A DNA stretch of 64,000 nt from Marinobacter lipolyticus SM19 (GCF_000397065.2 NZ_KE007306.1:76813-140812), one strand, 5' to 3'; shown: positions 49,096 to 59,290, counted from the stretch's first letter. Numbers and translations are program-made. The notes: generated by a model from the letters alone, not told the origin.

Positions 49096-52000
49096 TCAGC
49101 TGGTCACAGCGTCGCCATCCCCCTGGGAACTGTGCATGGTCGCCTGCGCCAGGTCGAGCAACTCCCGCAAGGCCACAGAGAACATAGCGTACTCCGGTTC
49201 ACGGACCCCTTTCAGTTCCGTCAGCATGGTCTTCCAGCGACTGATCATGGCATCGTGGCGAGCCATCCAGTTGTCAACACAAACCGGCACATCATCCGGC
49301 TTGCCAGCCAGCTTGAGCACCCCGGTCGTCAACGCACGTTGCTGCCAGTCCAGGTCCTCCCGGAAACTCTCCCGCGCCAGGGCCTGCCAGTGAGATACCG
49401 GAACCAGCGCCGCAATCGCATTGGCAAACCAGCCCAGATCCAGTTTTTCGCCCAGATCATAGTAAAGTTTGGCAACGGTTTTCAGGGACATGCCTGTGGC
49501 TTCCCGACCCTCGATTATGCCTAAAGCGGAATACAGGTAACTGGTGCCGGACAGTACCGATGCCAACTCCTTCGGTAATCCCGCCTCCTTCAACTGGTTG
49601 AAGCGCTTGTCCCAATTGGCCCGCGCTTGCTCTCCCAGGTAATCCGGCAGGTCGGAGGTAATCTTCCAGACACCGTCGGCAAAACGCTCCATATGACTCT
49701 GGATACTGAGCTCGGCACGGCGGTTTCGCAGCAACCAACGTACCGAGCGGCGAATCAAACGCATCAGGTCATTCATCAGCTCCATCTGCAACGATGCGGG
49801 AATATGGAAGTCCAGGGATTCAATCTTGTCCCACCAGGTGTCCAGCCGGAACACGTCACGTGCAATGATCCATGCCAGGGCAATGGACGCGGGGTCGGCA
49901 CCGGTTGACTGCGACAGGCGCTCCACAAACGTGATCCCCATGTGGTTGACCATGTCGTTGGCAATCTGGGTCGCAATGATTTCCCGCCGCAGCTGATGCT
50001 CACCCAACTCCTTTGAGAATTTCCGGGTCATCGCCTGGGGGAATACCTTGTACATCTCGCCCGCCAGCAATGGTTCATCCGGCAGGGAGCTATCAATCAA
50101 CGCCTGTTTCAGGTCCCCCTTGACGTAGGATATCAGCACCGATAACTCGGGACGGGTCAGCCCCTTCTTGTCGAGTTTTCGCTCAGACAGCGTTTCATCG
50201 TCCGGAAGGAATTCAAGAGATCGATTGAGTTTGCCCTCACTTTCAAAGGTATTCATCAACCGACGGTACTCTTCCATCCGGGTACTGGCTTCCTCGCTGG
50301 CAATACTGATGGCCTGGGTCTGACGGTAGTTGTTCTTCAACACCAGGGCAGACACATCGTCAGTCATGTCCTCCAGCATGATGTTGCGTTGCTTGGACGT
50401 GAGATCGCCCATGGCCACGGCCTGGTTGAGCAGGATTTTCATGTTGACTTCGTGGTCAGAGCAATCGACACCACCGGAGTTGTCGATGAAATCCGTATTA
50501 AGGCGTCCGCCATTAAGAGCAAATTCAATGCGCCCAAGCTGGGTCATCCCCAGGTTGCCGCCTTCACCGACGACCTTGCAGCGAAGCTCGGTGCCGTTGA
50601 TCCGCAATCCATCGTTGGCCTTGTCGCCCACATCGCCGTGGGATTCGCTTTTGCCTTTCACATAGGTGCCAATACCACCGATCCACAACAGATCCACTTG
50701 TGCCTTGAGGATATGCGTAATCAGCATGTTGGGAGGCACCCGGTCCGATTTGATACCCAACAGCTTCTTCATTTCCGGGCTCACCGGAATCGACTTGGCG
50801 CTGCGACTGAACACACCGCCGCCCTCTGAGATCAGCTTGCTGTCGTAGTCCATCCAGGAAGAACGGGGTAGTGCGAACAGCCGTTTGCGTTCGAGATAGC
50901 TCTTTTCAGTATCGGGCGTCGGATCGATAAAGATATGAACGTGGTTGAAAGCCGCCACCAGCCGGGTTTTCTCGGAGCACAGCAGCCCGTTACCGAACAC
51001 GTCTCCACCCATATCACCGATACCAATGGCGGTAAATTCGTCCAGCGCCGGGTTAATGCCCATTTCTCGGAAATGGCGTTCAACGGAGACCCAGGCACCA
51101 CGGGCGGTAATTCCCATTTTCTTGTGGTCGTATCCGTTGCTGCCGCCAGAGGCGAAGGCATCCCCCATCCAGAAACCATATTCATCGGACAACTCATTGG
51201 CGATGTCCGAGAACGTAGCAGTGCCTTTGTCGGCTGCAACGACCAGATAGTGGTCGTCATCATCGTGGCGGATAACCCGGTCAGGTGAATGAATTTCCCC
51301 TTCCAGCAAATTATCAGTGATGTCCAGCAGCCCCCGGACAAAGGTCTTGTAGGCTTCAATGCCTTCTGCCTGGAAGGCTTCCCGATCAGACGGATCCGGC
51401 AAACGCTTGGCGACGAAGCCCCCCTTCGCCCCCACAGGAACGATTACCGCATTCTTGACCTGCTGGGCTTTCACCAGGCCCAGGATCTCCGTGCGATAAT
51501 CCTCGAACCGGTCCGACCAGCGCAGCCCACCGCGAGCCACCTTGCCGCCCCGCAAATGCACACCTTCCACCCGCGGGGAGTAAACGAAAATCTCAAACAT
51601 CGGCAGCGGCAGCGGCATGTCCGGGATCCAGGTGGGATCAAACTTGACGCTGATGTAGGGCTTGTTCTTACCTTCGCCATCATGCTGGAAATAGTTGGTC
51701 CGCAGGGTTGCTTGCATCAGCTCCAGGTACAGCCGCAGCACGCGGTCTTCACTGAGGTTTTCAACGGAGTCCAGACCGGCATTGAACTCGATCTCGAGCT
51801 TTTGCTGGGCCGCCTTGCTCTTGCCCACGCTCTGATAGCGATCAGGATTGAAACGAACCTCGAAAAACTCCAGCAACGCCTGGGCCAGGTCCACATGATT
51901 GACCAGCGTATTCGAGATGAAGGTCTGACTATTGGAGAACCGGATCTGCCGCATATAACGCGCATAGGTCCGCAACAACGCAATCTGCCGCCAGCTCATG

Positions 52001-53979
52001 TACGACGCCAACAGCAACCGGTTAAAGGCATCGTTCTCCGCGTCGCCATACCAGACCCTGCGGAACAGGTCCTCGAAGATCGGACGGATCCGATGAATAT
52101 CCACCACCTTGCCGCTGTACGCTTGCAAGGTGAAATCGTGAATCCACACCACCTTGCCATGCCGGTCATTGACTTCGAAGGGATGCTCCCCGATCACCCG
52201 AAAGCCCAGGTTGTCAAAAATAGGCATCACATCGGACAGGGGCAACGGCTCACCCGCATGGAACAGCTTGAAGTGGAGCGTATTTTCTTCCTCTTCCAGG
52301 GCCCGGTAGAAACTCATGCTCAACTGGCCGCCGGTGGCATCAGTGATATGTTCCAGGTCAATCGCCGCACGCCGCGGCGAAAACATATCCGTGTAGCTGG
52401 GCGGGAATCCGCCGGAATACAACCGGTACAGCTCATTGCCCTGCTCTTCGCCATACACTTCGTTGACCGCTTCCGCGAGCCCATCACGCCAGGACTGAGC
52501 CAGTTCAATTACCTTTTCGCGAATTTCGTTAATTGGAAGCTGGCGATTCTCAACCTGGGGAACTCGAATGGTGAACTGTACCCGCGCCAATACCGACTCG
52601 GAGAAATGCGTCACGAACTCTATGTCTTCGGCTTCCAGCCTGTCCAACAACACCTGCTCCACTTTCAGGCGCAGCTCCGTGTTGTAGATATCCCTCGGGA
52701 AGAAGGACAGGCAGGTCACGAACTGACCGTACACATCTTCCCGCATAAACAACTCGATGCGACGCCGCTCCTGGATGTAGAGGATGTTTTTGGCAACACC
52801 TACCAACTCCTGAGGCTCAATCTGGAACAGCTCATCCCGTGGATAGAGGGTAAGAATCTGCTCCAACTCCTTACCCGCGTAATCGTCCGCAAGGAAACCG
52901 GACTTTTTCATCACAGTATGGAACTTGCGCCGCAGCAGCGGGATTTCATCCGGGCGCTCGTTGTAGGCCCGGGACGTGTACAACCCCAGAAAACGACGCT
53001 CGCCGACGACCTCGCCCTTACTGTTGAATTTCTTGACGGCAATGTAGTCAGGGTAAGCCGGGCGATGGACACGGGATCGCTGCGCCGATTTGGCAAAAAT
53101 GAAAATGTCATCGGTGCGGGTCATCTCGTGACGCGTCCGCTGGGGCAACTCGTTCAGCCGGACCTTGTCGGGGCGTTCGTTATTGACCCGTAGTATCCCC
53201 AGTTCCGAGTTCTCCACACGGCGAACCACCATTCCGCTTTTGTCTTTCGCAAAGTCGTATTCATCATATCCCAGGAAGGTGAATCGGTCGGACACCAGCC
53301 AGTTGAGAAAGGCCCGGGCTTCCTCCTTGTCCTCGTCACTGATACCCGCAGTTGTAGCATCCAGCTCGGATATAATTTCGTTCACCTTGCCGATCACCAC
53401 CGGAAAATCTTCCACCGCTATCCTCACTTCATGGAGAATGGTCTGAAGGACATTTTCCAGCTCCCGCAAATCGGCCGGGTCGCTGTGACGATCAATTTCC
53501 AGAACGATGAATGCCTCATAATCCGAACCGGCGCTCGACTTCTTGGTGGAATGCAGTTTCCTCAGTTTGCCGTTTTCGTCACGATCCACACGCAGAATGG
53601 AATGCTGAATGGAATGGGTTCCAATTTCCCGCTGATTAATCGCAATGCGCAGCGAATCAATCAGAAATGGCATATTCGGGTGCAAAATGAATATGACGGT
53701 ATGGGTAGACTGCCAGCCGTCACTCTCCAGGTCCGGATTGAACACCGCGACCGGCGTTTCCTCGGCCGAGCGCTTTTGCAGGAATTGCCAGGCTGCCAAT
53801 ATCGCGCCGTAGGTGTCGGAGAATCGTCGACTCACCAGTTCTTCCAAAGGGATATGAGCGTAATGCTGCCTGGCGAATTCACTTATTTTCTTTGCTTCCG
53901 TCTTCGCAATTTTTTGTATGAAAGCCTCAGCCAGCTGTTCAAAAAACTGTTCCTTGCTGGCAACCGTCAGCGCATTCAT
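49096..53979 (-). CDS. gdhB: NAD-specific glutamate dehydrogenase, 180-kDa class
   Basis: 1627 residues, the size of the large L_180 glutamate dehydrogenases, which oxidise glutamate to 2-oxoglutarate and ammonia in amino-acid catabolism. The N-terminal ACT-like regulatory part (about 1-700) is followed by the catalytic core, with the glutamate-site lysines in HLRGGKVARGGLRWSDR, IVPVGAKGGFVAKR and the NAD Rossmann segment GIGDMGGDVFGNGLL. A long C-terminal helical domain ends it. It starts at ATG 53979, divergent from moxR. In Pseudomonas a gdhB-moxR neighbourhood is also found. The large frame antisense at 51289-53193 is a shadow. Confidence 0.97.
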   Translation of the reverse strand: MNALTVASKEQFFEQLAEAFIQKIAKTEAKKISEFARQHYAHIPLEELVSRRFSDTYGAILAAWQFLQKRSAEETPVAVFNPDLESDGWQSTHTVIFILHPNMPFLIDSLRIAINQREIGTHSIQHSILRVDRDENGKLRKLHSTKKSSAGSDYEAFIVLEIDRHSDPADLRELENVLQTILHEVRIAVEDFPVVIGKVNEIISELDATTAGISDEDKEEARAFLNWLVSDRFTFLGYDEYDFAKDKSGMVVRRVENSELGILRVNNERPDKVRLNELPQRTRHEMTRTDDIFIFAKSAQRSRVHRPAYPDYIAVKKFNSKGEVVGERRFLGLYTSRAYNERPDEIPLLRRKFHTVMKKSGFLADDYAGKELEQILTLYPRDELFQIEPQELVGVAKNILYIQERRRIELFMREDVYGQFVTCLSFFPRDIYNTELRLKVEQVLLDRLEAEDIEFVTHFSESVLARVQFTIRVPQVENRQLPINEIREKVIELAQSWRDGLAEAVNEVYGEEQGNELYRLYSGGFPPSYTDMFSPRRAAIDLEHITDATGGQLSMSFYRALEEEENTLHFKLFHAGEPLPLSDVMPIFDNLGFRVIGEHPFEVNDRHGKVVWIHDFTLQAYSGKVVDIHRIRPIFEDLFRRVWYGDAENDAFNRLLLASYMSWRQIALLRTYARYMRQIRFSNSQTFISNTLVNHVDLAQALLEFFEVRFNPDRYQSVGKSKAAQQKLEIEFNAGLDSVENLSEDRVLRLYLELMQATLRTNYFQHDGEGKNKPYISVKFDPTWIPDMPLPLPMFEIFVYSPRVEGVHLRGGKVARGGLRWSDRFEDYRTEILGLVKAQQVKNAVIVPVGAKGGFVAKRLPDPSDREAFQAEGIEAYKTFVRGLLDITDNLLEGEIHSPDRVIRHDDDDHYLVVAADKGTATFSDIANELSDEYGFWMGDAFASGGSNGYDHKKMGITARGAWVSVERHFREMGINPALDEFTAIGIGDMGGDVFGNGLLCSEKTRLVAAFNHVHIFIDPTPDTEKSYLERKRLFALPRSSWMDYDSKLISEGGGVFSRSAKSIPVSPEMKKLLGIKSDRVPPNMLITHILKAQVDLLWIGGIGTYVKGKSESHGDVGDKANDGLRINGTELRCKVVGEGGNLGMTQLGRIEFALNGGRLNTDFIDNSGGVDCSDHEVNMKILLNQAVAMGDLTSKQRNIMLEDMTDDVSALVLKNNYRQTQAISIASEEASTRMEEYRRLMNTFESEGKLNRSLEFLPDDETLSERKLDKKGLTRPELSVLISYVKGDLKQALIDSSLPDEPLLAGEMYKVFPQAMTRKFSKELGEHQLRREIIATQIANDMVNHMGITFVERLSQSTGADPASIALAWIIARDVFRLDTWWDKIESLDFHIPASLQMELMNDLMRLIRRSVRWLLRNRRAELSIQSHMERFADGVWKITSDLPDYLGEQARANWDKRFNQLKEAGLPKELASVLSGTSYLYSALGIIEGREATGMSLKTVAKLYYDLGEKLDLGWFANAIAALVPVSHWQALARESFREDLDWQQRALTTGVLKLAGKPDDVPVCVDNWMARHDAMISRWKTMLTELKGVREPEYAMFSVALRELLDLAQATMHSSQGDGDAVTS

Positions 53980-54050
53980 AGTCGACCTCAGATAGTGTGA
54001 AATAAACGTAATCAGGGTATCGTCACATAAGCATAGTCAAGCCCTTGATT

Positions 54051-54081
54051 TTTGCCGCTCAGATGCGAAAACTGCGGCAAA
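54051..54081. promoter_or_regulatory. Inverted repeat adjoining the shared promoter element (gdhB/moxR)
   Basis: TTTGCCGC (54051-54058) and GCGGCAAA (54074-54081) are perfect 8-bp arms 15 nt apart. The right arm lies inside the 18-nt element shared with the ppsA/ppsR region. A dimeric regulator could span both half-sites. The ppsR copy lacks an obvious partner arm. Confidence 0.45.
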
Positions 54082-54089
54082 TACCTAGG
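54072..54089. promoter_or_regulatory. 18-nt element shared with the ppsA/ppsR promoter region
   Basis: CTGCGGCAAATACCTAGG, one base different from 2943-2960, lies 33 nt before the moxR ATG and 92 nt before the gdhB ATG. The ACCTAGGT at its end is an 8-bp palindrome. It is likely a binding site for a regulator that also acts on ppsA or ppsR. Confidence 0.5.
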
Positions 54090-54122
54090 TTAAGAGCCGT
54101 CATACAGGAATCATCACTGCTC

Positions 54123-55085
54123 ATGTCACTACAGCATACTTTCGGAGAGCTCCGGACTCAGTTAGCGAAAAGGATCATAGGCCAGGAAAAACTGGTGGAT
54201 CGGTTACTGATTGCCTTGCTTGCCGACGGCCACTTGTTGGTGGAGGGTGCTCCGGGCCTTGCCAAGACGACTGCCATCAAGGCCCTGGCGGACCACCTTG
54301 AAGGGGACTTTCATCGCATCCAGTTCACCCCGGACCTGTTACCATCTGATGTGACCGGCAGTGAGATCTATCGTGCCGAAACCGGCCAGTTTGAATTTCA
54401 GAAGGGCCCGATTTTCCACAACCTGGTGCTTGCCGATGAAATCAATCGGGCGCCGGCCAAGGTACAGTCCGCCTTGCTGGAAGCCATGGGCGAACGGCAA
54501 GTCAGCGTCGGCATGCGGACCTTCCCCCTCGATCCGCTGTTCATGGTGATGGCCACCCAGAACCCCATTGAGCAGGAAGGCACCTACCCGCTCCCGGAAG
54601 CCCAGCTCGACCGTTTCCTGATGCACGTGGTGATTGACTACCCATCCGCCGATGCCGAAAAAGCTATCCTCCACCTGGCCCGCAACGACTATCGCCAGGG
54701 CCAGCCGGCTGCCACCATCCGCCTGAGCGCAGACCAGGTGTTTGAGGCGCGTCGGGATATAGCGGATATCTATATGGCGGAACCCGTAGAACAATATTTG
54801 CTGGCCCTGGTCCTGGCCACCCGCGACCCACAACAGCTTGACCCTGAGTTGGCGCGCTGGACCGCCTTCGGCGCCAGCCCCCGGGGCACCATCGCCCTGG
54901 ACCGGTGCGCCCGCGCCCTGGCATGGCTTGAGGGCCGTGACTATGTCAGCCCGGATGATGTCCGCAACATCGCATTCGATGTACTCCGCCACCGGATTCT
55001 GCTGACCTTCGAGGCGGAAGCCGAAGGCATGACCGCCGATGCCGTGATTCAAAGACTGATTGATCATGTCCCTGTTGTTGCCTGA
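54123..55085 (+). CDS. MoxR-family AAA+ ATPase
   Basis: 320 residues from ATG 54123 (the frame extends upward without support). Walker A is LLVEGAPGLAKTTAIKAL, Walker B is NLVLADEINRAPAKVQSALLEAMGE, and sensor and arginine-finger segments MATQNPIEQEGTYPLPEAQLDRFL follow. MoxR ATPases are chaperone-like and act with VWA-domain partners to mature or activate complexes. It is the first of six overlapping genes (moxR, DUF58, DUF4381, two VWA genes, batD), the classical MoxR/Bat arrangement. Confidence 0.94.
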   Translation: MSLQHTFGELRTQLAKRIIGQEKLVDRLLIALLADGHLLVEGAPGLAKTTAIKALADHLEGDFHRIQFTPDLLPSDVTGSEIYRAETGQFEFQKGPIFHNLVLADEINRAPAKVQSALLEAMGERQVSVGMRTFPLDPLFMVMATQNPIEQEGTYPLPEAQLDRFLMHVVIDYPSADAEKAILHLARNDYRQGQPAATIRLSADQVFEARRDIADIYMAEPVEQYLLALVLATRDPQQLDPELARWTAFGASPRGTIALDRCARALAWLEGRDYVSPDDVRNIAFDVLRHRILLTFEAEAEGMTADAVIQRLIDHVPVVA

Positions 55086-55094
55086 TTCCTTCCA

Positions 55095-56042
55095 ATGATA
55101 CGAGCGCAAGACGCCACCCATATCGACCTTCCCGGTCTGATCCGTCTCCAGGCCGATGCCCGGGCTCTGAAACTACCGGCTGCCCGCCCTGTACGGAGTA
55201 AGCAGGCCGGAGTGCAACGATCCCCCAGACGGGGCCGGGGCATGGCGTTTGCCGAGGTTCGGCAATACCAGCCCGGAGACGATATCCGCAGTATCGACTG
55301 GCGGGTTACTGCACGACGCCAGTCCCCGCACACCAAGCTCTACGAGGAAGAGCGCGAACGTCCGGTGTTGCTGTTGTGCGACCTGAGCCCAAGCCTGTTC
55401 TTTGCCAGTATCGGCGCCTACAAACAGGTGCGTAGCGCCCAGCTTGCCGGCATCCTTTCCTGGCTGGCACTTTGGTCTGGTGACCAGGTAGGGGGGATTG
55501 TATTCAACGGCCGGGAACTGACCGTTCAACGCCCTGCACGACGTAAGAAATCAGTGCTTCAGTTGCTCGACACTCTGGCAAAATTACAGAAGAAGCCAGA
55601 AGCGATCAAAACAGCGGATCTTCAGGAATCTTCGTTGACAGCCAATCTCGATACAGCACTACGGGAAGCCCGACGAGTAGCCCATACCGGCAGCCGAATC
55701 TTCGTGCTCAGTGATTTCCTGTCGATCAGCACGGAAACCTCGCGGCTGCTTGGCGCCCTTGCCAGGCACAATTCCGTCAGTGCGCTGCGTATCGCCGACC
55801 CTCTGGAACTTCATTTGCCGGAAAGTGGGCGCTTCGCTGTCGCCAGTGAGGAGGGCCCGGTGTGGTTCGACGCCGGTAACCCGCAATTCCAGAAAGCCTG
55901 GCACGAAAAAGTGGAGCGTCATGAAAACGAACTGGCTGAGTGTTTTCGTACCTCCGGCATTGTCCCTGCCACGGTGATGACCAGTGACGAGCCAGCGGTT
56001 ATCCTCCAGTCCCAATTGGGCCCGCGGGGGCGAATCGGATGA
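55095..56042 (+). CDS. DUF58 domain protein
   Basis: 315 residues. The family signature GMAFAEVRQYQPGDDIRSIDWRVTARR is followed by HTKLYEEERERPVLLLCDLSPSLFF, where the DLSPS resembles a VWA metal site (MIDAS-like). The C-terminal half is a degenerate VWA fold (GSRIFVLSDFLSI). It has no membrane helix and is probably cytoplasmic, binding MoxR. It is nine nt after moxR and its stop overlaps the next start. Confidence 0.92.
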   Translation: MIRAQDATHIDLPGLIRLQADARALKLPAARPVRSKQAGVQRSPRRGRGMAFAEVRQYQPGDDIRSIDWRVTARRQSPHTKLYEEERERPVLLLCDLSPSLFFASIGAYKQVRSAQLAGILSWLALWSGDQVGGIVFNGRELTVQRPARRKKSVLQLLDTLAKLQKKPEAIKTADLQESSLTANLDTALREARRVAHTGSRIFVLSDFLSISTETSRLLGALARHNSVSALRIADPLELHLPESGRFAVASEEGPVWFDAGNPQFQKAWHEKVERHENELAECFRTSGIVPATVMTSDEPAVILQSQLGPRGRIG

Positions 56043-56509
56043 TGGAACAGGATCCGTTAAGCCAACTCAGGGACATTCACTTGCCTGAAACCGGGGGCTT
56101 CTGGCCACCAGCTCCGGGATGGTGGATCCTCCTTGTGCTGCTTGTCATGCTGCTCATCGCTGGCCTTCTTGTTATCCGTCACAAACAAAAGAAAAACCGC
56201 TGGCTCAAGCTCGCCCGTCGGGAATTGAACCGGCTGGCCCAACAGGCCTCTCAGGAACCACGATGGTTCGCACAGCTCAACACTTTGCTGAAACAGTGCG
56301 CCCGGGAACGCTACCCGGGAGAACATCCAGAGGCGATGAGTGGTTCGAGTTGGGCGGGCTTCCTGGTGAAAACCAGCCCCGATCAACGGGTGGCGTCGCG
56401 CTCCCTTGTTGAAGCCATGATTAACAGCTGCTGGCGGCCGGAAGCAGAAACCACTCCGGAACAGGCGCTGACGTTTGCCCGTTCCTGGCTGGAGGGGCAA
56501 AAATGCTGA
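56039..56509 (+). CDS. DUF4381 membrane protein
   Basis: 156 residues. A short N-terminal segment, LSQLRDIHLPETGGFWPPAPGW, is the family signature. One membrane helix follows (ILLVLLVMLLIAGLLVIRHK) and then a basic cytoplasmic helical domain. It overlaps the DUF58 stop and the BatA start. It is probably an adaptor between the ATPase and the membrane VWA proteins. The exact role is unknown. Confidence 0.9.
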   Translation: MMEQDPLSQLRDIHLPETGGFWPPAPGWWILLVLLVMLLIAGLLVIRHKQKKNRWLKLARRELNRLAQQASQEPRWFAQLNTLLKQCARERYPGEHPEAMSGSSWAGFLVKTSPDQRVASRSLVEAMINSCWRPEAETTPEQALTFARSWLEGQKC

Positions 56510-57513
56510 GCCTCGCCTATCCGTGGGTACTGATTCTGGTACTGGCACCGTTGCTGGTACGACTTGGGAAACGTGGCGGACAATCCGTTGAAGCGCCGGT
56601 CCTTCCCGTTGGTCACTGGTTGTCCGATCTTCCGGGGGTCAGCCGAAGCGGTAACCGTCTGCCCTGGTGGCAACTGGTAATGCTCGTGCTCATGTGGGTA
56701 CTGTTGATCATTGCGGCCGCCAGGCCCCAGCACGTGGGCGATCCCCTCCAGCTACCGGTCAGCGGGCGAGATCTGTTGCTGGCCGTGGATATTTCTCCCA
56801 GCATGGATGAACAGGACATGATCATCCAGGGACGTGGTATTAATCGCCTGCAGGCAGTGAAGCGGGTCGTAGACGACTTTATCCAACGTCGCGAAGGCGA
56901 CCGTCTGGGGCTTTTACTCTTTGGTACTGAGCCTTATATCCAGGCCCCTCTGACTTTTGATCTGGCGACCGTGAGCACGCTGCTGCACGAATCCGGCATC
57001 GGCATGGCTGGCCGCGCCACCGCAATCGGTGATGCCATCGGGTTGGCCGTTAAACGCCTGAGAGACCGTCCACAGGAACAGCGCGTGGTCATCCTGTTAA
57101 CCGATGGTGCGAATACTGCCGGGGAAATTACGCCAGACAAGGCCACGGAAATTGCCAAAGCCACCGGTGTGCGTATTTACACCATTGGCATTGGGGCCGA
57201 ATCGATGATCCAGCGCGGCTTGTTGGGCTCCCGCCAGGTCAACCCGTCCCGGGACCTGGATGAACAACTGCTGCAGCAAATGGCTGATCAGACCGGGGGC
57301 AAATACTTCCGCGCTCGCAGCCTGCCGGAACTGGAACTGATCTACGAAAATATTGACCAACTGGAACCCATCGAACTGGAAGGCAAACACTACCGACCTG
57401 TCACCGATTTGTTTGTGTGGCCGGCCGCTCTGTCGGTGCTGCTGTGGCTCTTGCTGCAACTGCTCAAGCTGTTGAATTCCACCCGCCACGAAAAGGGGAA
57501 CCACCATGGGTGA
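56503..57513 (+). CDS. VWA-domain membrane protein (BatA-like)
   Basis: 336 residues. There are two N-terminal helices (about 4-20 and 55-75), then a von Willebrand A domain with an intact MIDAS DISPSMDEQDM and GRATAIGDAIGLAVKRL and VVILLTDGANTAG. A C-terminal helix (LFVWPAALSVLLWLLLQLL) closes it. The domain faces the periplasm between helices 2 and 3. It overlaps the batB-type gene by 8 nt. Confidence 0.93.
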   Translation: MLSLAYPWVLILVLAPLLVRLGKRGGQSVEAPVLPVGHWLSDLPGVSRSGNRLPWWQLVMLVLMWVLLIIAAARPQHVGDPLQLPVSGRDLLLAVDISPSMDEQDMIIQGRGINRLQAVKRVVDDFIQRREGDRLGLLLFGTEPYIQAPLTFDLATVSTLLHESGIGMAGRATAIGDAIGLAVKRLRDRPQEQRVVILLTDGANTAGEITPDKATEIAKATGVRIYTIGIGAESMIQRGLLGSRQVNPSRDLDEQLLQQMADQTGGKYFRARSLPELELIYENIDQLEPIELEGKHYRPVTDLFVWPAALSVLLWLLLQLLKLLNSTRHEKGNHHG

Positions 57514-59290
57514 TTTCCATTTTCTCCGCCCGCTGTGGCTGTTACTGCTTCTGGTTATCCCGATAATACCCCTGCTCTATCGCAAGGCGCGTCAAAGCGA
57601 CAGCGGCTGGACCCGCATCATTCCAGAGCCACTGTTGCGCCCGGTCATCAGTCGGTTTGGCCATTCGGGGCTCCATCGCCGGTCGCCCTTATTGCCAGCC
57701 ACTCTGGCCGTGCTTGTTCTCTCTATCGCCCTGGCTGGTCCCGCATGGCGCCAGGCACCCACCCCGTTGCAACAACAGAACGACAGCCTGGTAATTATTC
57801 TGGATCTGTCACTGTCCATGCTGGCGACCGATGTAGAGCCGGATCGTCTGACCCTGGCGAAGCGAAAGATTCGCGATATCCTCAGGCAACGGGAAGGCAG
57901 CCTCACAGGGCTGGTGGTCTATGCTGCCGACGCCCATGCAGTCAGCCCCCTGACCGATGATCGCAATACCATTACCGGCATGCTGGGGGTGCTGGAACCG
58001 GTAATTATGCCAGCGACGGGTAATCGTGCTGATCTTGGGGTCGCAAGGGGCCTGGAACTGCTGGAACAGGGAGCGCCCGGCAAGGGCCGGATGCTATTGA
58101 TTACCGATGATGTCAGTGATCGATATCAGGATCGCATCACCCAGGCTCTCGGGGGCAGCCGCTTTGCACTGAATACCCTGGTTGTCGGTACCGCGGAAGG
58201 TGGGCCGATCCCACTACCGAAAAGGGGATTCATTCGCGACAATGGTGATATTGTCATGGCCAAGGCCAGCCCCTCGGCCCTGCAACATCTGGCTCAGAGC
58301 AATGGTGGGAGAAGTCATCATCTGACCATCGACGATACCGACATCAACAACCTCGGGCTGCTTGGCGAAAACGCTGAGGACTGGCAGGAAAGCGAACGCG
58401 ACCTGACGGTGGATCGCTGGCAGGACGACGGCTATTGGCTGCTTTGGCTAGCGTTACCCCTGGTTCTCATAGGCTGGCGCCGGGGAACGCTTGCGCTGGT
58501 ACTGTTTACACTGCTGCCCCTTACACCCCGACCGGCCATGGCACTGGAATGGTCCGAACTCTGGTTGCGGGAAGACCAGCGGGCGCCCGAGATGATTGCC
58601 GCCGATGCCGAAACGGCTGCCCAGCGACTGAGGGATCCACAGTGGCGCGGCAGTGCCCAATACCATGCCGGTGATTATGAAGCAGCGGCCGATTCCTTTG
58701 CGACTGGTGACAGCCCCCGTGCCCACTATAACCGGGGCAATGCACTGGCAAGGGCGGGACAACTCGAAGAGGCAATCAATGCATACGATCAGGCCCTGGC
58801 GGCTCAACCGGACATGGAAGATGCCCGCTTCAACCGCGACATCGTTCAGCAATTGCTGGAGCAACAGCAGAAAAACGATTCCGGGGAAAACGGCGACTCT
58901 GATCAACAGAGCAGTGACCAGCAGAACCAACAACAACAGAAACCCGGTGATGGCTCCGGCCAACAGAACCAGAACAGTCAGCAGGGCAAGCAATCCGGAG
59001 ATCGGGACAGCGAACAACAGAGCCAACAAGGCGAGCAGCGTGGCGAACAGAACCCGGAGCAACCCTCTCAACAGCCACAGCAGCAACAGGCCGGGAACCC
59101 TTCCGGGCAAGACTCTGCCACACCAAACGGGGAGGCACCCGCAGACATCTCGGAACAGCCCCTCACCCAAGGCCAGGAACAATGGTTGAGGCGAATCCCC
59201 GATGACCCCGGCGGTCTTCTGAGACGCAAGTTCCTCCAACAGTACCAGCAACGAGATACACAACCCGATGAGGGCGACACGCCATGGTAA
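57506..59290 (+). CDS. VWA and TPR fusion protein (BatB-BatC-like)
   Basis: 594 residues. It starts like BatA: helices, then a VWA domain whose MIDAS reads ILDLSLSMLATDVEPDRL, and VVYAADAHAVSPLTDDRNTI. After a membrane segment near 310-345 a TPR region follows (HYNRGNALARAGQLEEAINAYDQALAAQPDMEDARFN). A roughly 90-residue Gln/Ser/Gly/Asn-rich stretch and a short conserved tail (EQWLRRIPDDPGGLLRRKF) complete it. BatB and BatC are thus one polypeptide here. The conserved tail after the low-complexity stretch suggests a docking peptide. Confidence 0.93.
   Translation: MGDFHFLRPLWLLLLLVIPIIPLLYRKARQSDSGWTRIIPEPLLRPVISRFGHSGLHRRSPLLPATLAVLVLSIALAGPAWRQAPTPLQQQNDSLVIILDLSLSMLATDVEPDRLTLAKRKIRDILRQREGSLTGLVVYAADAHAVSPLTDDRNTITGMLGVLEPVIMPATGNRADLGVARGLELLEQGAPGKGRMLLITDDVSDRYQDRITQALGGSRFALNTLVVGTAEGGPIPLPKRGFIRDNGDIVMAKASPSALQHLAQSNGGRSHHLTIDDTDINNLGLLGENAEDWQESERDLTVDRWQDDGYWLLWLALPLVLIGWRRGTLALVLFTLLPLTPRPAMALEWSELWLREDQRAPEMIAADAETAAQRLRDPQWRGSAQYHAGDYEAAADSFATGDSPRAHYNRGNALARAGQLEEAINAYDQALAAQPDMEDARFNRDIVQQLLEQQQKNDSGENGDSDQQSSDQQNQQQQKPGDGSGQQNQNSQQGKQSGDRDSEQQSQQGEQRGEQNPEQPSQQPQQQQAGNPSGQDSATPNGEAPADISEQPLTQGQEQWLRRIPDDPGGLLRRKFLQQYQQRDTQPDEGDTPW

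Noticed and set aside
51289..53193. 634-codon plus-strand frame within gdhB
   Set aside because: It is an antisense shadow of the glutamate dehydrogenase gene; no family resemblance, His/Gln/Arg-biased composition typical of reverse-complement reading.
58860..59130. Microsatellite or CRISPR-like repeat because of recurring CAACAG/CAGCAA
   Set aside because: It is coding sequence for the Gln-rich tract of the BatB/C fusion; repeat units vary in length and no spacer structure exists.
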